From Clostridia bacterium (GTDB taxonomy: Bacteria > Bacillota > Clostridia > Peptostreptococcales > Acidaminobacteraceae), in assembly GCA_016937975.1 (NCBI GenBank), contig JAFGVN010000138.1:1-64000 (forward strand): a stretch of DNA of 64,000 nucleotides, in the 5' to 3' direction. Shown here piece after piece: positions 54,479 to 63,636 of this stretch. Position 1 is the stretch's first letter, and each line of letters opens with the position of its first letter. A program made the position numbers and the translations under genes. The notes under the pieces were generated by a model. The model was not told where the DNA came from and ran no database searches. It saw nothing but the letters and a program-made list of their open reading frames with translations.

Positions 54479-55649
54479 ATTTCTTCAACTCCTCATAAGT
54501 CTTATTTAACCGCTTCATTAAAAGTTCAGGCATGTGATATTTTTCTACTGCAAATAAATGATCCCCAATTTGTTGGTTACGACACCCAAAATAGACACCA
54601 TTTATATAAGTTGTCGAATGGTGTTCCTTTCCTCTGAGACAATCTGAGATAGCCAAAGCAGCCGAAGATAACGCAGGCGCTATAAAAGGTTTATAACCGA
54701 CTGCTCTAACATCTAAATTGGCTTCAACGGTCTTTTGAGTTAAAGCTAATGATTTTTTCTCATTATAATTCGACATATCGTCAGCAATGATTAAATGTTG
54801 ACCATGGGGACCGAAGGCACGTCCCTTTTCAATATAATGATCACAATCACACATTTCGCTATAATAACACGCTCTTGCATGCATCACACCTAATCCAAAT
54901 CCTTTTATTTGCTCAGCTTTTAGATGACCTTTACCAAAATCCAACACTGCCCGACACAATAAATCAACGGGGTCTGATACAACAAGAAATAAACCCTGAT
55001 AATCCGCTTTCACAGCTTGTTCTACAAAAGACTGAATTATTTTTTTATTGGCTTCATACTGATACATTCGAACATCTTTTATTTCAGATCCCACTTCAGG
55101 AATTCTTGAAGATGCTGTAAAGATAAAAGCATCACAATCAAATAAAGCTTCTCTTGAAATACCAAATACAGCTGGCCATTGGTCAGAAGACAAACTTCTG
55201 ATTTGATTCAGTTCATAGACATAACGTTTAACCTTCATTGAATCCAAATCAAAAATACCAATTTCATCAATGATATCTCCTGCTGTCAATCTTAAACCAG
55301 AAAGCATCATGCCACCAACATCACCTAAACCTAAAACATGAACTTTATATTTGTTTTTTTTCGTCAAAAAATTTAAATCACTTTTATTTAAATTTACACC
55401 AATCAATTTATGCTTAGAGATCCATGTACCAACTTCTGTTTTTTCAGGCAGAGAAAACATTTCTTCTAAAGTAATATGATGTGCCTTTAGAAAGGATTCA
55501 TGATGAATCATATGAACCCCCTCCAAACTATCGCTACGGTAGAGGTAGTAAATGAAATCATCTTCAAAGGCTTCCAAAGCCCTATATTCATCCTTCTCTA
55601 TGGGTTCTTTCGATAAAATCTGATGTGTATTATATAGATATTTATACAT
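54468..55649 (-). CDS. Divergent lactate/malate dehydrogenase-family protein
   Basis: 393 aa from ATG 55649 behind AGGAGGCTT. An 11-codon longer frame overlaps the fusion gene. A Rossmann loop VHVLGLGDVGGMML (about 105-118) with a following acidic strand (IGIFDLDS), VVSDPVDLL (NPVD-like) and GPHGQHLII, which holds a histidine in the place of the catalytic LDH/MDH histidine, mark the family. About 95 residues precede the Rossmann start, unlike typical LDH. The NPVD asparagine is replaced by aspartate, so the substrate may differ. It sits 7 bases after the fusion gene, in the same operon. Confidence 0.8.
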   Translation of the reverse strand: MYKYLYNTHQILSKEPIEKDEYRALEAFEDDFIYYLYRSDSLEGVHMIHHESFLKAHHITLEEMFSLPEKTEVGTWISKHKLIGVNLNKSDLNFLTKKNKYKVHVLGLGDVGGMMLSGLRLTAGDIIDEIGIFDLDSMKVKRYVYELNQIRSLSSDQWPAVFGISREALFDCDAFIFTASSRIPEVGSEIKDVRMYQYEANKKIIQSFVEQAVKADYQGLFLVVSDPVDLLCRAVLDFGKGHLKAEQIKGFGLGVMHARACYYSEMCDCDHYIEKGRAFGPHGQHLIIADDMSNYNEKKSLALTQKTVEANLDVRAVGYKPFIAPALSSAALAISDCLRGKEHHSTTYINGVYFGCRNQQIGDHLFAVEKYHMPELLMKRLNKTYEELKKFAE

Positions 55650-55656
55650 AAGCCTC

Positions 55657-58600
55657 CTAAGCCTTTGGTTCTTTATAAACAAAATGTTTTAATCTTCTCA
55701 ATTGCTCCAAATCATTATATAAGTAATCCGAAGATTTTTGTGACATATCATAGCTTATTTTTTCTCCGCGATCTGGAAACCTTGGAGAAATTAAGACTTC
55801 ACCTAAATGCGCTAGAGTCAAACTATTTTCATGAAGGTACTGAAATTCTTCTTCTAAAACCTTTAAGATATCAATAGCATTCTCCAAACAAACTTCAGAT
55901 AAATTATAAATGGCCTTCATAGTACTACCTGTAATATAACTTGGAGAGGTATATGGCAATATCTGATTAATTGAAGGAATAATATTTCTCTCAGGAATAA
56001 CGCCGCGCCACAACGTATCACCACCTAAAAACGGATACATGAGACTTTCATTGAACCACACCTTTAGCCTTGGTATAAAGTAAGCACTGTCTACGGCAAT
56101 ATTTTGATTTTCCATTAAAGCTTTACCTCTACCAGACATAATCCCAACAATCACTTTCTTTATGTTAACGCCTTCTTCTCTCATTAAAGGTTCTATGGCT
56201 TGAATACGATAGCCTTTATTGAGCAAATCGTCTACTAATATGACAGGTCGATCAAAAGACTTTATTCTTTTGACTTGATTCTTAATGTCTAAATAATAGG
56301 GATAAGCTTGAATCTCATAACCTTTGACATCCGGCGTAAAGAATCTTTCAGTATGAAGAGATTTGGTCACTGTATTCGGTAAAATCCATCTTTTAAAAAC
56401 AGCACCAAAAGGAACACACATTGCATCACCTAAAGATCTCGGATGAGTCGGCACACTAGGAACACCATTATCATCAGCAATTTTTTTAATTAAATTTTCA
56501 TAGAGCATTGTTCGATCAAAAGATAATACCAGCTGACCAGGATATAATTGTGTCATGGCTTTCTGAAGTTTCTTTCGCGATCTATTAATCACATCAACAA
56601 CATTAGAATTTGATCTTAATGGTTCCTTTAACACTGTTCTTGCATCTAAATTCAACGTACATGGTGATGACATTTCAACTGCATAAACATTTACGCCGTT
56701 TAAACATTCATGAATGATTTGGAATCCATGTAATTTTAATAGCTCATGAAAACGCTCTGAAATATGCGTACCCTTTATAGGATTAATGACAGAATAACTA
56801 TAATCTTTGGCTAAACAGAATGCCAAGGTTTCTGTTAAAATCATTTGCTCTGGATCAGAAAATTCATAAGGATTTGTTATTACCATGGCATCAATGACCA
56901 AAATTCGCCCTACAGAGTGTTCTAAAACATATTCCGATACCTTTTCATGTTCAAACTCCTGATACACCTTTGAACTTCGTAACCAGTGAAATATTGCATA
57001 ACCAATAATTTGATTTTCATCTTTAATACTTCTTAAAATCATTGCTCTTGGTTCATGTCTGTTTGCGAGCAACTTCAAAGCTTCATAATCTGGTTTAAAT
57101 GTTTCATCACTGTGGGCAATCAGTTCCTTAATAACACCTTCATCTAACTTTTCTATGACTTCAACGAATACTGACTTTGTCGTAATCATTTCTTTAAATT
57201 GAGGTTCTCGCTGATACAAACCACGAGCATAGATATATTTCATAGCTAAAGGATCAATCAAATCGGAAATATCACGATTCTCATCAATGTAATTACGTAT
57301 TTGTGTAGATGAAATTTGCTCAAATTGAGGTGGCAGCACTAAACGAACCACTTCTTTATTTAACCTTCTTACATTGGTTTCGAGGCGTTCCATCTCAACA
57401 GAACTATAAATTTGCGCATCTCTTTCAAAGATGACATGAGCAAAATTATGGATACTATACTTTGATTCATCTCTCTTATAAGCAGAAGCATTTAATATCA
57501 CATCACTGCCTATTACAATATAAACATCCGATGGATAAAATGTTTTTGCCAAGACTTCCAAATCTTTTGGATTTGCAATATTCACTGAAACATCTCTAGG
57601 GAATACATATAAGTTGAACTCATCTGCAATGGACATTTTCATAATATCTCTACGAATTAAGTTTGGTTGTGTACGTTTTGACCAGGAAAACTCATCAATA
57701 GATAGATATACTTCAAAGCCTAAATCACGAATCCCTTTTGCAATTTCCTTATGACTCAACGAAAATGGATCAAAAGCACCCGGAAAGAATGCAATTTTTT
57801 TATAGGTATCCACCTGCAATTCACCTTTTTCAAAATAATGATCAGAAATAAAATTATAAATATGATTTAATCCTGCAGCATTATTCAGATAAATTAATTC
57901 TTTCGATTCGTCTGTATTCACCATTAAAGACAATATCTTTTTAATCATCATATTGAAAATTTTGGCTTTTTCTTCCATGGTTAAATACTTCGTACTAAAC
58001 AAATGCTTTCCAATAACATTAACCGCTGTTTGGTTTACTCTTGTATCATAATTTACAAATCCTTTTAGCAAAATACCCAGTAATTCTTTTAGAATCATAT
58101 CATAATCTTCACCATACTGTTCGTAAGATAAATGTTCAATTACAACACCGGTAGTCAACAAGACCAATGTACAAATTTGAGGATTTGCCCTTTCAATTTT
58201 CTCAATAAAACTATCAACAATTTCCAAAAATTCTTGACGATCCAATTGATTCATCAGAATTCCTAAATATTCACAAATATATTTTGTGTATTGATAGTTT
58301 TCCATTTCCAAAGCACGAAGCAGTTCAATTACAATATCATTAATCTGTCCTTTAGAAAGATGCTGAGACAACTCAATCAAACCTCTTCCCGCTGCATTTC
58401 TAACACTTTCATGAGACGAAACTTTCAAGAGATTACATAAATGCATCGCCAAGTAAAAGGAGTCACTGGTTCGATGTAATACAACAAATTTTAATAAAAG
58501 TTCAATTTGTAACTTTTTGCAAACCCAAGAAGTTGCTGACTTTAAATTGGACAAGTATACATCAGAACTGCCATCCACCTTTTCGATACAACTTACACGA

Positions 58601-60555
58601 TATAATTCTACCTGTTCTTCTTTTGCATGGGTTAATTGCAATAACTTATATCTAACATAGGTTTCAGCAGGTGAAATTTCATCCATGTCGTCACTTTTAT
58701 AAACCAACTTAATATTTTTTATATCTGCCGGTGTTAACTGAGGAATAATTTCACAAAAAACATCATAAGCTTGTATTCTTAGAATCGCATTTTCACTCAA
58801 AGATACTTTGTTAATATAATCAACAATCACTTCTATATCTTCTGAAATCAGACGTTGAAAGGGCAATACACGAACGACTTCCAACACATATTGAGCCAAT
58901 TCATCTTCAACACTTCTACGGCTGAACAGTTCAGTGAATTTTTTGACATAAAGATGGCATTTTTCATCTGTTACATGGCTCAATAGCGAACTGACCATAT
59001 AACCCACACTGAGACGAATCCATTCCTTATGTTTATCAATGATTCTGAGATTAGGGAATAGGGTTTTCGTCAGATAATTCTCGAAAAGCTTAAACGAATC
59101 TATTTCAGCAATAGTTTTTCTAGCACCTTTTGGCAACTCTTTTCGTTCAATTTCATCAAAATTTGCAATTAATAAACCAATTAGTTTTGCAGAGTTTTTA
59201 CGAATATCATCTGCTGGCAACATCAAACGGTCATATAAGAAATTCAAGGCTATTAATTTTTGCTTCTGTGTTAAGTACTCAGAATACTCCTCTATAATGT
59301 TCTGATAACTTCTTAAACTATCAACATTACCTAAACCTCTTGCATTTTCCAACATGGTAGTCAGAGAATTCTCATCTCTCAAGCGATTCATAATACCAAT
59401 ATTATGACTAATAGATAAAAATTTTGCATTTTCTACTAAAGTTGCACCTTGCATAATAGAAAAATGTTTTCTGTCAGCTTCATAATCCGCACCGATATGT
59501 TCAACTGAATCAGGGTCTAAATTAACACCTTTCTCTTTCATAAAATTTTCAAAATCTTTTAATCTATTGTAAACTCTTCGGTATCTTCTCTCCTTTGCTA
59601 AATCTACATTATCCAATTTACTTAAGATCACATCAAAGGCTTCATCCAAAGAATAGTAACGCATTGGGTATTTACTATTTTTATTTTCATTTGCTTTTAC
59701 TCGAAAATCACAATAAATCAAAACTAGGGATTCTAAACTTAAATTTGCCAATTCTAAATCCCAAGTTGAATGGTTAAAAGCCACATTTCTAATATAGACG
59801 ATTTGTCGGTTCGTAAACCATTCCGCAGTATAGTAATAATGATAGTAAGCTACTTTTTTACTTTCCTCAGGTTTACAGCCATACTTTCCAATATCATGAC
59901 CATATGCGGCACCAGAAACACGACCAAGATCTATAGGAAGTTCTAAATGTTTTAACTGTCTTCCAATTTTTACAGCCAGATGATGGACACCACAAATATG
60001 ATCCAAAGTACTGTATCCAATAAGATCTTGGTTCATTTTCATCATTTCATACACATATTCCACATCCAAATAACGAATAAATCTTTCATACTCATCATCT
60101 TCCAATTCCTCAATTTCATCGGTCTCTAATAAATTGAGAGCATAACGACTTACCCATGCATCATGGTCTAATTCCTTCTGCAAATTGAAAAATATGCGAA
60201 GTATTTTTAAGGCAATTAATGCAACAGCATCCTTTTGTGCACTTCTGTTTTCAAGTTCTATTTCATCGTAAGATAATTTAAGCGCGTAAGTATAGGTGTA
60301 TTGTTCCAACTCCTCCAAAGTATTAAAGATCCTAAAATTATCTGTCACAATTTTAAAACTACAGTAGAACAATTGAAGAATATCTTGTGTTTTAAAGTGT
60401 TTGTCTTCAATTAAATTCATCATTTCATTTTCAAAGGCATCATTGGCTAAACACTCTTCAACCTTGCTTATTTTATGACTTCTATCCTGTTCCAACAAAT
60501 AGTTGACGAGAATCTGATGTATTTCTTCTCTAATTTTTATCATTCTAACGTACAT
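55657..60555 (-). CDS. 1632-aa fusion: HD, helical repeats, NadD-like nucleotidyltransferase, GNAT-like, phosphoribosyltransferase-like
   Basis: 1632 aa. Domains in order: an N-terminal helical region, an HD domain (about 180-310; HICGVHHLA, GHDIGKYG, IYCDFRVKANE) and a long alpha-helical, HEAT-like region (about 330-910). A nucleotidyltransferase follows with PGAFDPFSLSH (about 925-935) and ISSTQIRNY (about 1082-1090), the NadD/PPAT signatures. A GNAT-like segment (about 1155-1290) is next, and a phosphoribosyltransferase-like domain has the PRPP motif PVILVDDLLNKGYR (about 1437-1450) with a C-terminal extension. The pieces suggest nucleotide or NAD-like cofactor chemistry coupled to HD-type hydrolysis. 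The full fusion is not one I can tie to a characterised enzyme. First gene of a three-gene operon; ATG after GAGGTATAT. Confidence 0.8.
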   Translation of the reverse strand: MYVRMIKIREEIHQILVNYLLEQDRSHKISKVEECLANDAFENEMMNLIEDKHFKTQDILQLFYCSFKIVTDNFRIFNTLEELEQYTYTYALKLSYDEIELENRSAQKDAVALIALKILRIFFNLQKELDHDAWVSRYALNLLETDEIEELEDDEYERFIRYLDVEYVYEMMKMNQDLIGYSTLDHICGVHHLAVKIGRQLKHLELPIDLGRVSGAAYGHDIGKYGCKPEESKKVAYYHYYYTAEWFTNRQIVYIRNVAFNHSTWDLELANLSLESLVLIYCDFRVKANENKNSKYPMRYYSLDEAFDVILSKLDNVDLAKERRYRRVYNRLKDFENFMKEKGVNLDPDSVEHIGADYEADRKHFSIMQGATLVENAKFLSISHNIGIMNRLRDENSLTTMLENARGLGNVDSLRSYQNIIEEYSEYLTQKQKLIALNFLYDRLMLPADDIRKNSAKLIGLLIANFDEIERKELPKGARKTIAEIDSFKLFENYLTKTLFPNLRIIDKHKEWIRLSVGYMVSSLLSHVTDEKCHLYVKKFTELFSRRSVEDELAQYVLEVVRVLPFQRLISEDIEVIVDYINKVSLSENAILRIQAYDVFCEIIPQLTPADIKNIKLVYKSDDMDEISPAETYVRYKLLQLTHAKEEQVELYRVSCIEKVDGSSDVYLSNLKSATSWVCKKLQIELLLKFVVLHRTSDSFYLAMHLCNLLKVSSHESVRNAAGRGLIELSQHLSKGQINDIVIELLRALEMENYQYTKYICEYLGILMNQLDRQEFLEIVDSFIEKIERANPQICTLVLLTTGVVIEHLSYEQYGEDYDMILKELLGILLKGFVNYDTRVNQTAVNVIGKHLFSTKYLTMEEKAKIFNMMIKKILSLMVNTDESKELIYLNNAAGLNHIYNFISDHYFEKGELQVDTYKKIAFFPGAFDPFSLSHKEIAKGIRDLGFEVYLSIDEFSWSKRTQPNLIRRDIMKMSIADEFNLYVFPRDVSVNIANPKDLEVLAKTFYPSDVYIVIGSDVILNASAYKRDESKYSIHNFAHVIFERDAQIYSSVEMERLETNVRRLNKEVVRLVLPPQFEQISSTQIRNYIDENRDISDLIDPLAMKYIYARGLYQREPQFKEMITTKSVFVEVIEKLDEGVIKELIAHSDETFKPDYEALKLLANRHEPRAMILRSIKDENQIIGYAIFHWLRSSKVYQEFEHEKVSEYVLEHSVGRILVIDAMVITNPYEFSDPEQMILTETLAFCLAKDYSYSVINPIKGTHISERFHELLKLHGFQIIHECLNGVNVYAVEMSSPCTLNLDARTVLKEPLRSNSNVVDVINRSRKKLQKAMTQLYPGQLVLSFDRTMLYENLIKKIADDNGVPSVPTHPRSLGDAMCVPFGAVFKRWILPNTVTKSLHTERFFTPDVKGYEIQAYPYYLDIKNQVKRIKSFDRPVILVDDLLNKGYRIQAIEPLMREEGVNIKKVIVGIMSGRGKALMENQNIAVDSAYFIPRLKVWFNESLMYPFLGGDTLWRGVIPERNIIPSINQILPYTSPSYITGSTMKAIYNLSEVCLENAIDILKVLEEEFQYLHENSLTLAHLGEVLISPRFPDRGEKISYDMSQKSSDYLYNDLEQLRRLKHFVYKEPKA

Positions 60556-60715
60556 ATATACCTCACATTTCCATTCATACCTTCATTATACTATTCAAAG
60601 CTATGCAACTCTACCAATTATGATAAAAACTACAAAGAATCTCCCAGTATTTTCAATATCTTATATATATATCTACCGCATTTCAACTGAATCATTCAAA
60701 GCTTCAGTATTTATT

Positions 60716-60762
60716 CTTAGAAAAGAAATACCACCCTTCTGCACTCCAGAAAGGTGGTATTC
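60716..60762 (-). terminator. Terminator after the DUF523 gene
   Basis: AATACCACC pairs with GGTGGTATT (minus strand, 60727-60761) and TTTCTTTTC follows. It separates mutS2-DUF523 from the fusion-gene operon; the 150 bases beyond it to 60556 should hold that operon's promoter (a TATAAT-like box near 60590). Confidence 0.8.
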
Positions 60763-60763
60763 T

Positions 60764-61192
60764 TCATACACTTAAATTCTCTTCATTTACAACTTTAATA
60801 CCTTTTTTCTTCAAAAATTCTGCCAATAAACCTTGACCTGGTATTAATGTTCTTGAAAAAGTACCATCATAAATCATCTGACTGCCACAAGATGGACTCT
60901 TTGCTTTCAATATTGCCAAATCAACGTGTTGATAAGCTATCAATTTTCCAACTTCATCCACACCTTTTAAAAACGCCTGTGTACAATCTATGCCATCTTC
61001 TGTTTGAATCAAAACAGGCTCCAAAGAAATGATTTCACAAGGTTTTCTCGGTGTTGAAAGACCTCCCATTTGCTCTGGACAAACAGCTATAAACTGCTTT
61101 CCCTTTAGAAAAGCTTCTACATCTAGGTAAGTTTTTGCCTGCCCATCATATCGGCATGCCAATCCTAACAAACAACTACTAACTAATATCAT
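60764..61192 (-). CDS. DUF523 family protein (YbbK-like)
   Basis: 142 aa. The start ILVSSCLLGLACRYDG, the CPEQMGGLSTPR segment and KSPSCGSQMIYDG are hallmark DUF523 motifs with conserved cysteines (about C7, C13, C38, C102). These suggest a metal or Fe-S site. Function is unknown; the family is widespread. The ATG overlaps the mutS2 stop codon as ATGA, so it is co-translated with mutS2. Confidence 0.93.
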   Translation of the reverse strand: MILVSSCLLGLACRYDGQAKTYLDVEAFLKGKQFIAVCPEQMGGLSTPRKPCEIISLEPVLIQTEDGIDCTQAFLKGVDEVGKLIAYQHVDLAILKAKSPSCGSQMIYDGTFSRTLIPGQGLLAEFLKKKGIKVVNEENLSV

Positions 61193-63561
61193 GATTTCCT
61201 CATTGTTATTACTGTAACACCTGATCCACCTTCTCCATACTCACCTTCTCTTGCATTTTGAATATGAGGATGTCTTTTAAAATATTCACTTAATTTACTT
61301 TTTAAAACACCTGTACCCTTACCATGAATAATTGTCACTTGTTCTAAACTTGACAAAGCTACGTCATCTAAGTACTTTTCTATTTGATAACTTGCATCTT
61401 CAAAATTCATACCTCTAACATCAATAGAAGTACTTAAATCCGATGTTTTGGATGAAAATCGTTTCGCAGCTTTAAAGGAATCTTTCTTCTTTGTTTCCTT
61501 GCTTCTTCTCAGTTGCTTGACATTTACTTTCATTTTCATAATGCCAACACGAACCATCACGTCACCTTTGCTATCTGGTTCGGATGCTATTTCACCTTGT
61601 TGATCCAAGGTAACAACAAAAACAGGTTCTCCAACTTTCAAATTTTTCGGTACGTCACCCTCCAAATCTGAAGGCATCTTCATGCCTTGACGCGTATCGC
61701 TTAAACCTTCATTCAACTTATGACGCATAGCCTCTATTCGCTTGTTTTGATCCTTATCACTGATTTGTTTAACAGATCTGAGTTCACGTATGATTTCATC
61801 GGCTTCCTGTTTTGCTTTTTTCAGAATAGCATTGGCTTCTTGTTTTGCTTTTGTGAGGATTTTCTCTTCTTTGCTATCAAGGGATTCCTTTTTAGACTCC
61901 ACGTGTTTCTTCAATTTTTCTGCATCGAGTCTTAGACGCATCGCTTCATCTAGTTCTGCCTCAGAAGCTTTTCTATTGTGTTCAATGCTACTGAGTATAT
62001 CCTCAAATTCAATGCTGTTGTTATCCACTAATGCTCTTGCTTGCTCAATAACATGGTCACTTAAACCCAGCTTTTTAGAGATTTCAAAAGCATTAGATTT
62101 ACCTGGCACGCCAATTAGAAGCTTATAGGTAGGACTTAAAGTTTCTACATCAAATTCTACACTTGCATTTTCTATACCTGGTTTGACAAAAGCAAAGTGC
62201 TTCAACTCACTATAATGGGTTGTTGCTAGTGTTCTAATTCTACGGGTATAAAGGGACGAAAGAATTGCCATAGCTAAAGCAGCACCTTCCGTAGGATCCG
62301 TACCAGCACCTAACTCATCAAATAGAACAAGAGAGTTCTCATCAACTTCCTTTAAAATCTCAACAATATTTGTCATATGGGAAGAGAACGTACTTAGACT
62401 CTGTTCAATACTTTGTTCATCACCTATGTCTGCATAAACAGCATCAAAGATACACATCTCCGTACCATAATCTGCTGGAATATGTAAACCTGATTGAGTC
62501 ATTAATACCAATAATCCTAGAGTTTTTAATGTGACTGTTTTCCCGCCTGTATTGGGACCAGTAATTAACAAAGTGGTAAATTCATCCCCCAACCACAAAT
62601 TAGAAGGTACAACAACTTTAGGGTCGATAAAGGGATGTCTCGCATTTCTTAATCTTAATTTCTTTTCTTCATTTATGGTTGGTGGCATACCCTTTAACTC
62701 AATGGACAAAAGGGCTTTTGCAACAACAAAATCCAAATGAGCCAATACTTTTTGATTGATTAAAACAGCCTCATGAACTTCATGAAAATCTCCAGTAATC
62801 TCAGTAAGGATTCTTTCTATTTCTGCTTTTTCCTGAAGTTTTAGTTCCTTTAAATCATTGTTCAATTCCACAATAACCATAGGTTCAATATATAAAGTGT
62901 TTCCACTTGAAGATCGATCATGTACAATACCTTTAATATGACTTTTATGTTCACTTCTTACAGGTATTACAAATCGATCATCTCGAATCGTTACCAAACT
63001 ATCTTGTAAATATTTTTGCATCACATCTGAATTTACAATTTGATTCAGTTTGCTTCGTATAGACTGATTCTTCTTGTCTATCGCCCTTCTGATATTCATG
63101 AGTCCTGGACTCGCCTGGTCAGATAGTTCATTTTCACCAATGACTGCAATATTAATTCTCTCTTCAAGGGGTAAAAGAACAGTTATTTGTTCGCTATAAG
63201 CACCAAATATCGGATATTTCAAATCCGGCGTATTGGCTTTTGTGATATGTCTTTTTACCCGTCTTGCAGTTCTTAGGGTATCTGAAACCATTAGCAATTC
63301 ACCGGGATATAAGAACCCACCGATTGCAGCTCTTTTTACGAAAACATCCATCCCTTGAAAAGGACCCATTGGAAAGTTACCATTGGATATAACCATAGAT
63401 GTCATTTCAGAGGTTTCATCCATCCATTCTTTTACTTTTGAAGGATTTGACGAAGGTTTTAACTTCAGTACTTTCTTCTTCCCCAACTCGGAACTTGCTT
63501 TATTTTTTAGTTTCTCTATTATTTTATCGTACTCTAGTACGCGTAATGCTCTTGAATTCAT
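61189..63561 (-). CDS. mutS2: MutS2 DNA-binding ATPase with C-terminal Smr domain
   Basis: 790 aa from ATG 63561, behind GGAGGTAAAG. A TTG four codons earlier overlaps the site. The MutS core and clamp domains are followed by Walker A ITGPNTGGKTVTLK (about 333-346), Walker B SLVLFDELGAGTDPTEG, a coiled coil (about 510-625) and a C-terminal Smr nuclease-like domain (about 712-790; DVRGMNFEDA, IIHGKGTGVL). MutS2 limits recombination and, in Bacillus, rescues collided ribosomes. All ATPase motifs look intact. The DUF523 gene overlaps its end. Confidence 0.97.
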   Translation of the reverse strand: MNSRALRVLEYDKIIEKLKNKASSELGKKKVLKLKPSSNPSKVKEWMDETSEMTSMVISNGNFPMGPFQGMDVFVKRAAIGGFLYPGELLMVSDTLRTARRVKRHITKANTPDLKYPIFGAYSEQITVLLPLEERINIAVIGENELSDQASPGLMNIRRAIDKKNQSIRSKLNQIVNSDVMQKYLQDSLVTIRDDRFVIPVRSEHKSHIKGIVHDRSSSGNTLYIEPMVIVELNNDLKELKLQEKAEIERILTEITGDFHEVHEAVLINQKVLAHLDFVVAKALLSIELKGMPPTINEEKKLRLRNARHPFIDPKVVVPSNLWLGDEFTTLLITGPNTGGKTVTLKTLGLLVLMTQSGLHIPADYGTEMCIFDAVYADIGDEQSIEQSLSTFSSHMTNIVEILKEVDENSLVLFDELGAGTDPTEGAALAMAILSSLYTRRIRTLATTHYSELKHFAFVKPGIENASVEFDVETLSPTYKLLIGVPGKSNAFEISKKLGLSDHVIEQARALVDNNSIEFEDILSSIEHNRKASEAELDEAMRLRLDAEKLKKHVESKKESLDSKEEKILTKAKQEANAILKKAKQEADEIIRELRSVKQISDKDQNKRIEAMRHKLNEGLSDTRQGMKMPSDLEGDVPKNLKVGEPVFVVTLDQQGEIASEPDSKGDVMVRVGIMKMKVNVKQLRRSKETKKKDSFKAAKRFSSKTSDLSTSIDVRGMNFEDASYQIEKYLDDVALSSLEQVTIIHGKGTGVLKSKLSEYFKRHPHIQNAREGEYGEGGSGVTVITMRKS

Positions 63562-63636
63562 CTTTACCTCCAAAACCGATTATACACTTATGATTATACC
63601 ATTTTTGAGGGCTTTATATTTTACAATACTATTTCA

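Noticed and set aside
61790-62128. 112-codon plus-strand frame inside mutS2
   Set aside because: Ser/Leu-rich antisense of the MutS2 coiled coil; mutS2 motifs are intact in the other direction.
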